NCBI GenBank assembly: GCA_013036095.1
Contig: JAAXCW010000008.1
Span: 1-64,000 of the forward strand
Origin: Vulcanimicrobiota bacterium
Lineage (GTDB): Bacteria > Vulcanimicrobiota > Vulcanimicrobiia > Vulcanimicrobiales > Vulcanimicrobiaceae
Direction of reading: 5' to 3'
Length of the DNA: 64,000 nt
Under the pieces are notes generated by a model, which saw only the letters and a list, made by a program, of their open reading frames with translations, was not told where the DNA came from and did no database searches. The translations under genes were made by a program, and so were the position numbers. Below are positions 26,559 through 35,196 of this stretch, piece after piece (the first letter of the stretch is position 1; each line of letters starts with the position of its first letter).

Positions 26559-28148
26559 ATGAACGAGGTGCTTGGGCGCGTACTGACCGTGGACGGTTCG
26601 CAGATCACGGCAAGCTTGGATTCTGAACCCGGCGAATTGAGCTCGGTTCGCGTCGGGGCAATGGTCAGCATTAGCGGGCCCGTCGGTGAAGTGGTGGGCA
26701 CGGTTTCGGCGGTTCGTTTGGAGCCCGGCTCCCCTACCGGGCGCGTGCTGGTCGTCGACTTGCTGGGTGAAATTTTCCGCGCAGAATACGGCGGTTCTCA
26801 CTTTTTACGCGGTGTTTCAAATCATCCGGCGCCGGGCACGCCGGTCATCTGCGCGAGCAATGCGGATTTGGAGACGGTCTACATACCGCAGTCGCGCTCT
26901 AGCATTCAAGTCGGAACACTTTACAACGATTCAACTCAGCCGGCGTTCTTGATGGTGAACGAACTGCTGGCAAAGCATTTTGCGCTGCTCGGGGCAACCG
27001 GCGCGGGCAAATCATGTGCGCTGACATTGATTCTCTCCGCGATGCTCGACAAGCATCCGAACGCACACGTCATTCTGCTCGACCCGCACAACGAATATCC
27101 GCAAGCCTTTCCCGACATCGCCGAGAGCGTGAACTCCGACAACTTGCAGCTGCCGTTCTGGCTCTTCGATTTCGAAGAAGCTTGCCGCGTTTTGATTCGC
27201 GGCGGCACGAATCAAGAACAAGAGTCCCAAGCGATGATTCTGAAAGATGTGATCACCGCAGCGCGCATGGAGTACGCCAAGGGCCAGCAGTTGCCGTTCT
27301 CGATTACCGTGGACACGCCGATCCCGTATTTAACTGCGGATCTCATTAATATTCTGAATCAGCGCATGGGCAAGCTCGACAAGCCCGACAGCGCGGCGCC
27401 ATATCTTCGTCTTAAGACGCGATTCGAATCGCTGCGCAACGATCCGCGCTTTAAATTCATGTTCACCGACACGTTCGACGCACCCGACCGGCTTTCGGAA
27501 GTCGTAGGCCGCTTGCTGCGCATTCCCGTGCGCGGCAAACCGCTGACGATCGTTGACCTTTCGGGGATGCCCGGCGAGATCGTCGACGTCGTCGTGTCAT
27601 TGCTGTGCCGCGTATTGTTCGACTTCGCGGTCTGGTCGGAGCGCGATCGCATGCCGCCGGTGCTCTTGGTTTGTGAGGAAGCGCACCGCTATATCCCCGA
27701 GGACGAGCGCGTCGGTTTTTCCGCAACGCAGCGTGCCATTACGCGTCTGGCCAAAGAGGGGCGCAAGTACGGCGTTTCGCTCGCACTGATTTCGCAACGT
27801 CCATCGGAGCTCTCAGCGCATGCGCTTTCGCAGTGCGGCACGATCTTCGCGATGCGCATGGGCAACGAGCTCGATCAGGAGATCGTATCGAAGGTTATCC
27901 CGTTTGCCGCGCGCGGCATGTTGAACGCGCTTGCGGGCTTGCCGACGCAGCAGGCTATCGTCTCGGGCGAAGGCGTGCCTTTGACGATGCGCCTGCGCTT
28001 CTCCGACCTGCCCGAAGTGCGCCGGCCGCGCAGTCTCTCCGCCGAGTTTTCACAAGCCTGGCAGCGGGACTCGGTCGACGCGGAGTTCCGTGACGAAGCC
28101 GTCTGGCGTTGGCGTCTGCAAAGCCGCCAAGCGGAGCAGCCGCACTAG
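26559..28148 (+). CDS. HerA-type DNA-translocating ATPase (DUF87)
   Basis: HerA ATPases are FtsK-like hexameric DNA pumps, often working with the NurA nuclease in end resection or with other effectors. The 529-aa protein starts at ATG 26559 (MNEVLGRVLTVDG). It has an N-terminal beta-barrel (HAS-barrel, about 1-110), Walker A LLGATGAGKSCALT (about 152), Walker B VLLVCEEAHRYIP (about 370) and the sensor-like SLALISQRPSEL followed by the C-terminal GEGVPLTMRLRFS. No NurA-like gene is adjacent. The earlier in-frame codons from 26499 have no homology and overlap the divergent gene. Confidence 0.87.
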   Translation: MNEVLGRVLTVDGSQITASLDSEPGELSSVRVGAMVSISGPVGEVVGTVSAVRLEPGSPTGRVLVVDLLGEIFRAEYGGSHFLRGVSNHPAPGTPVICASNADLETVYIPQSRSSIQVGTLYNDSTQPAFLMVNELLAKHFALLGATGAGKSCALTLILSAMLDKHPNAHVILLDPHNEYPQAFPDIAESVNSDNLQLPFWLFDFEEACRVLIRGGTNQEQESQAMILKDVITAARMEYAKGQQLPFSITVDTPIPYLTADLINILNQRMGKLDKPDSAAPYLRLKTRFESLRNDPRFKFMFTDTFDAPDRLSEVVGRLLRIPVRGKPLTIVDLSGMPGEIVDVVVSLLCRVLFDFAVWSERDRMPPVLLVCEEAHRYIPEDERVGFSATQRAITRLAKEGRKYGVSLALISQRPSELSAHALSQCGTIFAMRMGNELDQEIVSKVIPFAARGMLNALAGLPTQQAIVSGEGVPLTMRLRFSDLPEVRRPRSLSAEFSQAWQRDSVDAEFRDEAVWRWRLQSRQAEQPH

Positions 28149-28204
28149 GCTGCTAGCGGCTGGCCGCTACGTTTAGTGCGTTGGGCTTGGGGTACGGAAA
28201 AGGC

Positions 28205-28417
28205 ATGGCAAACGAAATCAAACGCACCATCGAAGACATCGGCGACGCCGCAAAGGAAGGCATGCATCGCGGAGGCGCGGAGATCGAACATGAAAAGCGC
28301 GCTGCGTTCGGCGACTCAATGACGACCGGTGAAAAGGTCGGCTCCGTCGTGAACGAGACGAAAGAAAACGCGAAGGCCGACATCGACAAAGCCAAACGCG
28401 AGATTCGCGATCTCTGA
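28205..28417 (+). CDS. Small hydrophilic helical protein, stress-protein-like
   Basis: A 70-residue, highly charged protein with no hydrophobic core: repeated Lys/Glu/Asp/Ala blocks (IEDIGDAAKEG, VNETKENAKADIDKAKRE) suited to one or two amphipathic helices. It resembles CsbD- or LEA-like stress proteins in composition, but I cannot assign it to a family. The ATG at 28205 is preceded by GGAAAAGG, a good ribosome-binding site, whereas an earlier in-frame ATG at 28181 has none. A strong terminator follows, so it is probably a separate monocistronic gene. Confidence 0.75.
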   Translation: MANEIKRTIEDIGDAAKEGMHRGGAEIEHEKRAAFGDSMTTGEKVGSVVNETKENAKADIDKAKREIRDL

Positions 28418-28433
28418 AGAGTGCAGCAAAGTG

Positions 28434-28472
28434 AGAGGCCCGGAGCATATGCTCTCGGGCCTTTCTTTTTGC
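28434..28472 (+). terminator. Rho-independent terminator of the small hydrophilic gene
   Basis: AGGCCCGGAGCATATGC pairs with GCATATGCTCTCGGGCCT to form a nearly perfect GC-rich hairpin, followed by TTCTTTTT. It ends the plus-strand gene at 28417. The A-rich other flank means it may also serve the minus-strand gene ending at 28477. Confidence 0.85.
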
Positions 28473-28476
28473 ACGA

Positions 28477-28914
28477 TTACCGAGGTACCGATACCCGGTA
28501 GGGCGGCCCGGTAATCGACGAGCTCACCCGAGCCCGATGCGAAAATGCCTCATTTGGCATGATGCCCCTGTTGACGTTATCGTGATTCTCAGCCCGCCTT
28601 CCGGAACAAGCAGCGCTACGCATGATTTCGGCGCGCACCTTGATTTGGGCAGGAACCGGGGTGGGCAGCAACTGCGTGAAGGGAACGTTGAAAGTATATG
28701 CTCCGCCAGCGTGCACGAAACGTGGGCGGGCCTGGCCACCTTCTATGGTCCATGGTAGTCCGACGCGGCTTCCATAGATTGTAACCCAAGCGCATCTGTC
28801 CGACATGTTTCCGACGTGCACCTCAACTTGAAATCCCTTCGCCGCTTGCACTCTCCCGTTGTTACCGACGAGGCATACGAGTATTGCTCCAGCTAATAGA
28901 AGAGCTCTTCTCAT
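28477..28914 (-). CDS. Small secreted protein of unknown function
   Basis: From ATG 28914 the product is 145 aa with a clear signal peptide (MRRALLLAGAILVCLVG, cleavage near VQA-AK). The mature part has a strand-rich pattern (VEVHVGNMSDRCAWVTIYGS) and two Cys. An in-frame ATG 13 codons earlier would put charged residues before the signal and is less likely. No family is recognised. GC content is lower than in neighbouring housekeeping genes, consistent with an accessory gene. Confidence 0.65.
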   Translation of the reverse strand: MRRALLLAGAILVCLVGNNGRVQAAKGFQVEVHVGNMSDRCAWVTIYGSRVGLPWTIEGGQARPRFVHAGGAYTFNVPFTQLLPTPVPAQIKVRAEIMRSAACSGRRAENHDNVNRGIMPNEAFSHRARVSSSITGPPYRVSVPR

Positions 28915-28948
28915 GGGCTGAGCCCTCCAATTCGGGCTGTGATATTTT

Positions 28949-29020
<72 letters not shown>

Positions 29021-29027
29021 AAACCTT

Positions 29028-29100
29028 TGCGCCCCCCGGGACTCGAACCCGGGACCAACGGCTTAAAAGGCCGCTGCTCTACCGACTGAGCTAGAGGCGC
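29028..29100 (-). tRNA. tRNA-Lys (anticodon TTT)
   Basis: Acceptor GCGCCTC/GGGGCGC (one wobble pair), D arm GCTCAGTCGGTAGAGC, anticodon stem GCGGC/GCCGT with loop CTTTTAA giving TTT, T loop TTCGAGT, discriminator A. Together with the adjacent gene it supplies both lysine isoacceptors. Confidence 0.95.
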
Positions 29101-29147
29101 ACGTTCGACAGGCTTCACGCAAGCTCCACGTCGCAGTGTAGCGAGGT

Positions 29148-30812
29148 TTACCCGCTTTGACAAGGAGCTTGCGCACCGAAGGCGGCCGGATATGTCGCCG
29201 CGAGTTCCTCGGCCGTGCGCGGCCGCGAGAAAAGAAAGCCCTGCCCGTAGCGGCAGCCGGCCGCGAGCAGCGCGTGCCGCTGTCGTTCGGTTTCGATGCC
29301 TTCTGCAACGACGCGGACGTCGAAACCATCGGCCAGCGTCATCAACGCTCGAACGATCGGCTCGCTCGCGAGTTCTTCTCCGGGACCGCAAATGAACGAG
29401 CGGTCGATCTTCATGGCGTCGATGTGAAAACGCTGCAGATAGTGGAGCGACGAATACCCGGTGCCGAAGTCGTCGATGCACACGCCGAAACCGTGCTGCC
29501 GCAGGCGCTCGACCACTTGCGTGGCCTTCCCATCGGGGTTCAGCACGATGTTCTCCGTTATTTCAAGCATGAGTTGACTCGGCTTCACTTTGAACTCGCT
29601 CGTGACCGCGATGAGGCTCTGCTCGAATTCGGCTTCGAGCAAATCCGGCCAGGCGACGTTCACGTTCATGTGAATCTCGAGGCTGCGCTCGTCGCGCCAC
29701 GCCGCGATTTGCCGGCACGCGAGCCGCGCGACGAGGCGTCCGATCTGCGTGGAGAGCCCCAGCTGTTCGGCCAGCGGAATAAATTCGGTGGGCGAAATAA
29801 TGCCTTCGGTCGGATGCTTCCAGCGAAGCAGTGCCTCGCAGCCGGTGAACTCACCGGTTTCGAGATGGACGATCGGCTGGTAGAGCAGAAAAAATTCGCC
29901 GCGCTCCAGGCCCGCGCGCATATCGGACGACAATTGAAGGCGCTCTTCCGCGCGTTCGGCCATCTTCGCGTCGAAGATCGCGGTGCGGCTGCCGCCGCTG
30001 GCTTTGGCGTAACGCGTGGCGATCTGCGCGTCGCGCACCAAATCTTCCGCGCGCTGATATGCCGGCGACCCGAGCGCGACGCCGACGCTCGCTGAAACGT
30101 ACACGGTCCTCGCGCCAATCGTCAGCGGTTTCGCGAGCGCGCTGAACAGATGGCGCGTGGTTGTCTCGACGTGTTTCGGGTTTCCTTGAGAGCACGCGAG
30201 AATGGCAAATTGATCCGCCCCGATGCGCGCGATCAGATCGTGTGCTCCCATCGTGGCTGTCAGCCGCTGTCCGATTTGCGAGACGACGAACTCGCCGGCG
30301 TCATGACCGAAGCCTTCGTTTATTTCGCGGAAGTGATCGATGTCGAGCATCAGCACGCCGAATGACGTCGGCACTTCTGTCTGCAATGCGGCGAGCTGTT
30401 CGCGCAACTTCGATTCGAAGAGCAAACGGTTCGGCATGCCGGTGAGCGGATCGTGCGTCATGTCGTGGAGCATGCGCTGCTCGGTTTCCTTGACGTGCGT
30501 CACGTCGCGGAGGAGACAGATCGCGCCGCGGACGTTTCCGCGATCGTCCTTTAAGCGCGAGAGCGAGCACGCGGTCCACATGCCGTCGCCGCCCGCCGAG
30601 CGGACTTGCTGTTCGAATTCTAGATGAGGACGGTTCCCTTGGAGCAGCGACGCGAATTCCGCTTCATGATCGCGGAGCAGGTCGCCGGAGCTGTCGCCGT
30701 ATGCCTTGCGGAAGACGGCGTTTGAATCGCGTACCGCACCCTCGAGATCGAGGACCGCAATACCGAACGCCGCGCCTTCAAAAACCGTGGCCAGATTTGG
30801 GAGGCTGCTCAC
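29148..30812 (-). CDS. PAS-GGDEF(degenerate)-EAL cyclic-di-GMP phosphodiesterase
   Basis: The 554-aa protein has a PAS domain (about 1-115, VFEGAAFGIAVLDLEG), a GGDEF-type domain (about 120-280) and an EAL domain (about 295-545). The cyclase active site reads GADQF instead of GG(D/E)EF, so it is probably inactive or a GTP sensor. The EAL domain looks active: CEALLRW, MLEITEN, CIDDFGTGYSSL, MKIDRSFI and VAEGIET are intact. It should therefore degrade c-di-GMP in response to the PAS signal. There is no membrane segment, so it is cytoplasmic. The start is GTG 30812. It sits alone between tRNA genes. Confidence 0.93.
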   Translation of the reverse strand: MSSLPNLATVFEGAAFGIAVLDLEGAVRDSNAVFRKAYGDSSGDLLRDHEAEFASLLQGNRPHLEFEQQVRSAGGDGMWTACSLSRLKDDRGNVRGAICLLRDVTHVKETEQRMLHDMTHDPLTGMPNRLLFESKLREQLAALQTEVPTSFGVLMLDIDHFREINEGFGHDAGEFVVSQIGQRLTATMGAHDLIARIGADQFAILACSQGNPKHVETTTRHLFSALAKPLTIGARTVYVSASVGVALGSPAYQRAEDLVRDAQIATRYAKASGGSRTAIFDAKMAERAEERLQLSSDMRAGLERGEFFLLYQPIVHLETGEFTGCEALLRWKHPTEGIISPTEFIPLAEQLGLSTQIGRLVARLACRQIAAWRDERSLEIHMNVNVAWPDLLEAEFEQSLIAVTSEFKVKPSQLMLEITENIVLNPDGKATQVVERLRQHGFGVCIDDFGTGYSSLHYLQRFHIDAMKIDRSFICGPGEELASEPIVRALMTLADGFDVRVVAEGIETERQRHALLAAGCRYGQGFLFSRPRTAEELAATYPAAFGAQAPCQSG

Positions 30813-30862
30813 CTGGCGTACGTTCTGCCAAGCCGGGGCAGGCTACTTTTGCGGGGGATTGG

Positions 30863-30937
30863 GGTGACTGAGGGGCTACGATCCCCCGGCCTCCGGCTTC
30901 ACAGGCCGGCGCTCTAACCAGCTGAGCTACAGTCACC
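30863..30937 (-). tRNA. tRNA-His (anticodon GTG) with unusual T-loop
   Basis: Acceptor GTGACTG/CAGTCAC with the histidine-specific extra G(-1) facing C73, D arm GCTCAGCTGGTTAGAGC, and anticodon stem CCGGC/GCCGG with loop CTGTGAA giving GTG. The T-loop reads ATCGTAG instead of the near-universal TTCRANN, so positions 54 and 58 are A and T rather than T and A. Otherwise a normal cloverleaf. Confidence 0.93.
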
Positions 30938-30940
30938 ACA

Positions 30941-31013
<73 letters not shown>

Positions 31014-31038
31014 CTACTCCGAGCCTGAAATAGAATAC

Positions 31039-31072
31039 CACGGCCCGCAAGGTTGCTTGCCTGCGGGCCGTG
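31039..31072 (-). terminator. Hairpin between tRNA-Pro and tRNA-Arg, possible terminator
   Basis: CACGGCCCGCA and TGCGGGCCGTG form a perfect 11-bp stem with a 12-base loop. It lies 8 bp after the 3' end of tRNA-Pro on the minus strand. The following bases (GTATTCTATTTC) are only moderately T-rich, so termination is probable but not certain. Confidence 0.5.
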
Positions 31073-31080
31073 TCTGTTGG

Positions 31081-31155
31081 TCGGGGCGACATGATTCGAA
31101 CATGCGGCCTTTCGGTCCCAAACCGAACGCTCTAACCAAGCTGAGCTACGCCCCG
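31081..31155 (-). tRNA. tRNA-Pro (anticodon TGG)
   Basis: Acceptor CGGGGCG/CGCCCCG, D arm GCTCAGCTTGGTTAGAGC, anticodon stem TTCGG/CCGAA with loop TTTGGGA giving TGG, T loop TTCGAAT, discriminator A. Its first ten bases are shared with the 3' end of the HNH gene, whose TAG stop is the T8-A9-G10 of the tRNA. Confidence 0.95.
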
Positions 31156-31586
31156 GTCTGCTTACTAGACCATTGGAACTGCGCCGCGGTTTTCCTACGA
31201 TGGCAGTTTGCGCATCGAACTTCGCATTTTTCGATCTCGGCCCTAATCCGAGCTTCGGAGATTGCCGCACCTGCCATTTCACTTAGGTTGCCATGCTTGA
31301 CTCCGCGGACGTGATCGAACTCCAATACCCGAGGGTCCGCCTCCCCGCAATCGACACACGCATGCTCCGCAAGAAAACGGCGCACAATCTCTTTATTGCG
31401 AGCGCGATAACGAGCAGTATTTACCCGGTGATAGTTCGCGTACTGTTCGGTATGTTTCGCATAATGGTTCCGCGAGTATACCTTTTGACAATCCTGACAT
31501 CTTGATTGACGCCTGTCACGTTTCCGATCCTTAAAATGGAATCTGGTCAGAAGCAATATTTCCCTGCATTGACTACAACGCTTCAC
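31146..31586 (-). CDS. HNH-endonuclease-like zinc protein
   Basis: The 146-aa protein has two Cys pairs near the N-terminus (CSQCRE, CQDCQK), typical of a small zinc ribbon, then an HNH-like core: CVDCGEADPRVLEFDHVRG, a helix, and CANCHRRKT. The His of FDH and the CxxCH pair are the expected metal and catalytic positions. Such stand-alone HNH proteins are often mobile. GC content is clearly lower than in the flanks. Start GTG 31586 has GAGGTG 6 bases before it; further upstream is a TATAAT. The gene ends inside tRNA-Pro. Nuclease activity is inferred. Confidence 0.75.
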   Translation of the reverse strand: MKRCSQCREILLLTRFHFKDRKRDRRQSRCQDCQKVYSRNHYAKHTEQYANYHRVNTARYRARNKEIVRRFLAEHACVDCGEADPRVLEFDHVRGVKHGNLSEMAGAAISEARIRAEIEKCEVRCANCHRRKTAAQFQWSSKQTGA

Positions 31587-31603
31587 GATAACACCTCGCT
31601 TTG

Positions 31604-31617
31604 TACCTATTATACTA
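31604..31617 (-). promoter_or_regulatory. Candidate -10 element for the HNH gene
   Basis: On the minus strand AGTATAATAGGTA contains a perfect TATAAT about 20 bases before the GTG start. The best -35-like hexamer (TTGCAC) is only 12 bases away, too close, so only the -10 can be supported. Confidence 0.4.
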
Positions 31618-31639
31618 AAAGCGCGTGTGCAAGTTGTTG

Positions 31640-32500
31640 CTAAAACATTAACGAACCGCCTCCGATGTAACGAGTTAGATCAGAAATGTTATTGTCGCTT
31701 GCAAACACTTTCGTGCCGGTTATTCGCAAACGCGCTTTCATCGCTGCGCGCAATATCTTCGTATTAACTCCCGGCACCAGCAGCGTGCACCACTCCGCAT
31801 TATAACTAGCGCGTAGCGCCGCCAATGCATACGCCAGCATTTGCACCGAATAGTTATGCGAGACCGACGCCATCGGCCCAATCCGTCCGCTCGGCCAAAC
31901 ATACGCGTAGCCGGCGATCTCGGCTTCGCGCGTGAAGACAAACCCCTTCGCGTTATCGGCGAAATAGATATGGTCAGCCGGGCGCGCTGCGCCGCGAACC
32001 TCTCGATCCAACTGATTGAGCGCCGTCGCATGCGACATCGGATCGATCGGTACTGCGCCGAACCGGTGCTCGCCGGCTGCCATCTTCTCCAACTCGCTCG
32101 CCCGCGGCACTTCACCCGCAATCTCAAGCAACGGCACTTGCATCGGCACTGCAACGCGCGAATAAAACGCCAGCCCCTCAAGATGCGCCGGATCCAAAAC
32201 TCCGCTGCGGATAACCGCGCCGGCGCCTTCCGCGGCAGCCGTCAAAAGCTCCAGCCCTAGGCCGCGTCCGCGAAACGACGGCTCGACATACAGATCCGAG
32301 AGAAACCACTCATCCTCGAGCGCATGCGGCATCGCAACGCCGATTGCGGTTCCCTCGTCGCGCGCTACGAATACGCCGTTCGGCGCCACGTGCGCGAGAT
32401 CGACGTACAGCCGCGCGTCATGCTCGTTCGCCGTCCGCCTGCGCGCAAAATAGGCGACCTCGTCCGCAGTCGCTGGTCCGACGGCCTGCTCGTCAGCCAC
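31640..32500 (-). CDS. GNAT-family N-acetyltransferase
   Basis: The acetyl-CoA-binding motif A is clear in the first half (DLYVEPSFRGRGLGLELL, about residue 70). The second half (about 150-286) looks like another, degenerate GNAT-like fold with HNYSVQMLAYALAALR, so it is probably a two-domain member of the family. The substrate is unknown. The GTG at 32500 overlaps the rdgB stop by 8 bp, so it is translated with the nucleotide-pool cleanser, though a functional link is not evident. Confidence 0.8.
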   Translation of the reverse strand: MADEQAVGPATADEVAYFARRRTANEHDARLYVDLAHVAPNGVFVARDEGTAIGVAMPHALEDEWFLSDLYVEPSFRGRGLGLELLTAAAEGAGAVIRSGVLDPAHLEGLAFYSRVAVPMQVPLLEIAGEVPRASELEKMAAGEHRFGAVPIDPMSHATALNQLDREVRGAARPADHIYFADNAKGFVFTREAEIAGYAYVWPSGRIGPMASVSHNYSVQMLAYALAALRASYNAEWCTLLVPGVNTKILRAAMKARLRITGTKVFASDNNISDLTRYIGGGSLMF

Positions 32501-33089
32501 GAGTTCGCAGCGCGCTCAAGAGCGCACTAGCCGCGCGGCCGCGATGGCTCACGCGGTTTTTCGCGTCGTCGTCCATCTCCGCGAACGTCTTTCCGGCCGG
32601 CGGATAAAAGAACACCGGATCGTATCCGAAGCCGAACTTTCCGTGTTCCTCGTCGGCAATAACGCCGCGAACCTCGCCGTACCCCTTTACCTCGCCGCCA
32701 TCGGACAAGATCAAAAGGACCGCGCAACAGAATTTCGCGGCGCGCTTATCCGGCGGCACGCCCTTCAACTCTTGCAGTAATGCCTCGCGACGCGTGGGCC
32801 AGGTTGCATCCGGACCTTGGTAGCGCGAAGAGAGAACGCCCGGGCGCCCGTCGAGCGCCGCTACTTCGAGCCCTGAGTCATCCGATAGCACCGCGCCGGC
32901 CACGCCCGCCAGACGCAGCTGGTTGCGTAACGCGCGCGCCTTGATGGCAGCGTTTTCAACGTAACTTGTCTCTCCCTCAGCCGGTTCCGCATAGAGCGGA
33001 TAGGTATCGAGGTCGAGTTCCGTGCCCGCGAAGATCTCGCGCAGCTCCCCAAGCTTCCCGAGATTCTTGGTTGCGACGAACGTCTTCAC
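32493..33089 (-). CDS. rdgB: XTP/dITP diphosphatase (RdgB/HAM1)
   Basis: RdgB removes non-canonical purine triphosphates from the nucleotide pool. The 198-aa product has the family signatures: the N-terminal ATKNLGKLGELREIF, EGETSYVENAAIKARAL, VLSDDSGLEVAALDGRPGVLSSRY, FGFGYDPVFFYP and KNRVSHRGRA. Start GTG 33089 is 5 bp from the lepA stop. The lepA-rdgB-GNAT genes form one unit with yggT upstream. Confidence 0.96.
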   Translation of the reverse strand: MKTFVATKNLGKLGELREIFAGTELDLDTYPLYAEPAEGETSYVENAAIKARALRNQLRLAGVAGAVLSDDSGLEVAALDGRPGVLSSRYQGPDATWPTRREALLQELKGVPPDKRAAKFCCAVLLILSDGGEVKGYGEVRGVIADEEHGKFGFGYDPVFFYPPAGKTFAEMDDDAKNRVSHRGRAASALLSALRTRG

Positions 33090-33094
33090 GCGAT

Positions 33095-34912
33095 CTAGTC
33101 GCTACCCAACCGCAGCACGGCCATGAAGGCCTCTTGCGGCAGATCGACTTTGCCGACGCGCTTCATGCGCTCTTTGCCGACCTTCTGCTTCTCCAACAGT
33201 TTGCGTTTGCGTGTGATATCGCCGCCGTAGCACTTGGCAAGCACGTTCTTGCGCATCGCGCTCACCGTCTCGCGCGCCACGATCTTCCCGCCGATGGCCG
33301 CCTGAATCGGCACCTCGAACATCTGCCGCGGGATCAACTCTTTCAGCTTCTCCGCCAAAGCGCGGCCCCGAGCCGCGGCCCGCTCGCGCGAGATAATGAA
33401 CGACAGCGCGTCCACGACATCGCCGCCCAGCAATATCTCCAGCTTGACCAGATCGCCCTCGCGGTAGCCGATGATGTCGTAATCCAGCGATGCATAGCCC
33501 TTCGTGCGAGACTTCAACTGGTCGAAGTAATCGATAATAACTTCGATCAGCGGCATTTCATACGTCATGATGACGCGCCCGTCGTGGAGATACTCCATGT
33601 TGCCGAGCTCGCCGCGCCGCGCTTGCGTGATCTCCATGATCGCGCCGACGTACTCGGGCGGCGTAATGATCGTCGCTTTGACGTACGGCTCTTCGATCGT
33701 CGAAATAAGCGTCGTGGCCGGAAGTTTGCTTGGGTTGTCGATCATCTCTACCGTGCCGTCCGTCCGCGTGACGCGGAAGACGACCGAAGGCGACGTCGCA
33801 ATCAAGTCGAGCGCGTAGTCCCGCTCCAGCCGCTCCTGCACGATCTCCATGTGCAGCAGACCCAGAAAGCCGCAGCGGAAACCAAAGCCAAGCGCAACCG
33901 ACGTCTCCGGCTCGTACGTGAAAGCGGCATCGTTGAGCTTAAGCTTTTCCAGCGCATCGCGCAGCGCGCCATACTCGGCGCCCTCGTTCGGATACAATCC
34001 GCAATACACCATCGGAACCGCTTTACGGTAGCCAGTCAAAGGAACGTGCGCCGGATCACTCGCCCCGGTGATCGTATCGCCTACGTCGATCTCGCCGAGC
34101 GATTTGATGTTGCCGATCACGTATCCGACGCCGCCCATATCGAGCTTCGCCGTCGGCTGCATGTGCGGAGCGAAGATGCCGACCTCGGTACACTCGAAAA
34201 CGCGCTGATGCGCCATCGACATGAACTTTGTCCCGGCGTGCAGCTCGCCATCGGCGACGCGAACGTACGCAACCACGCCGCGATACGAATCGAACTGCGC
34301 GTTAAAGACCAAGCCGCGCAGGTGATCGCGATGCCCCTTGGGCGGCGGGATCCGGTGGACGATCGCTTCGAGAATCTCGTCGATGCCGACGCCGTTTTTT
34401 GCGCTTGCCAAAATGCACTCGCTACGTTCCATGATGAGCAGCTCTTCGACTTCGCTCATCACGCGTTCGGGATCGGCCGCCGGAAGATCGATCTTATTGA
34501 TAACCGGAATAATCGTGAGGTCGTGCTCGAGCGCGAGATGATAGTTGGCAAGCGTCTGCGCTTCGATGCCCTGCGCCGCGTCAATGATCAGAATGGCGCC
34601 TTCGCAAGCCGCCAACGACCGCGAGACTTCGTAAGAAAAATCGACGTGTCCGGGGGTGTCGATCAAATTCAGCTGGTAGGTCTTGCCATCGCGCGCCGGA
34701 TAACTCAGCGTCACCGGGTGCATGCGAATCGTGATCCCGCGCTCGCGTTCCAGGTCCATCGCGTCGAGCGCCTGATCTTCCATGTTGCGCAACTCGATCG
34801 TGCGCGTCGTCTCGAGCAGCCGGTCGGAGAGCGTGGTTTTTCCGTGGTCGATGTGGGCGATGATGCAAAAGTTGCGGACGCCTTCCGCAATTTCGCTACG
34901 GTGAGCGCTCAA
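33095..34912 (-). CDS. lepA: Elongation factor 4 (LepA)
   Basis: EF4 is a ribosomal GTPase that affects initiation and back-translocation under stress. The 605-aa protein has G1 AHIDHGKTT, the G2 region ERGITIRM, G3 DTPGHVDF, G4 NKIDLP, and the characteristic C-terminal domain with [15 protein letters not shown]. The start is TTG 34912, overlapping the yggT stop as TTGA. The full length is normal. Gene context with yggT and an M23 peptidase suggests an envelope-linked unit, but that is inference. Confidence 0.97.
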   Translation of the reverse strand: MSAHRSEIAEGVRNFCIIAHIDHGKTTLSDRLLETTRTIELRNMEDQALDAMDLERERGITIRMHPVTLSYPARDGKTYQLNLIDTPGHVDFSYEVSRSLAACEGAILIIDAAQGIEAQTLANYHLALEHDLTIIPVINKIDLPAADPERVMSEVEELLIMERSECILASAKNGVGIDEILEAIVHRIPPPKGHRDHLRGLVFNAQFDSYRGVVAYVRVADGELHAGTKFMSMAHQRVFECTEVGIFAPHMQPTAKLDMGGVGYVIGNIKSLGEIDVGDTITGASDPAHVPLTGYRKAVPMVYCGLYPNEGAEYGALRDALEKLKLNDAAFTYEPETSVALGFGFRCGFLGLLHMEIVQERLERDYALDLIATSPSVVFRVTRTDGTVEMIDNPSKLPATTLISTIEEPYVKATIITPPEYVGAIMEITQARRGELGNMEYLHDGRVIMTYEMPLIEVIIDYFDQLKSRTKGYASLDYDIIGYREGDLVKLEILLGGDVVDALSFIISRERAAARGRALAEKLKELIPRQMFEVPIQAAIGGKIVARETVSAMRKNVLAKCYGGDITRKRKLLEKQKVGKERMKRVGKVDLPQEAFMAVLRLGSD

Positions 34913-35184
34913 TAGCAGGCAAACGCGTTAGGCCGGATCAGGAGATTGTCCAGCAGCCACAGCAAGAAGATCACGATCATGAACGACCAGTCTATGCCGG
35001 CCGTTGGCGGCACCAGACGGCGCACTGGGGCCAAGACAGGCTCGACCAGCATATCGACCCAGCGGCTCCATGAGCCGCGCAAATCCGGCACGAACGAAAG
35101 CACCGCGTAGACGAGCATAACGATCGTATACAGCCAGATCACTTTGTCCAGCACAAAAAAGACCTGGCAAGACAAAGCGCTCAT
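34909..35184 (-). CDS. YggT family membrane protein
   Basis: A 91-aa integral membrane protein with two hydrophobic segments (about 9-30 and 68-85) separated by the conserved [20 protein letters not shown]. YggT proteins are widespread, often near cell-division or envelope genes, with no settled function. The stop overlaps the lepA start by 4 bp and the gene begins 12 bp after the M23 peptidase gene. Confidence 0.88.
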   Translation of the reverse strand: MSALSCQVFFVLDKVIWLYTIVMLVYAVLSFVPDLRGSWSRWVDMLVEPVLAPVRRLVPPTAGIDWSFMIVIFLLWLLDNLLIRPNAFACY

Positions 35185-35196
35185 GGCTTAGCGGTT

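Noticed and set aside
32966-34915. 649-aa open frame on the plus strand
   Set aside because: It is antisense to lepA, whose motifs are certain; the translation is rich in Arg/His with no family signature, a typical GC-rich shadow.
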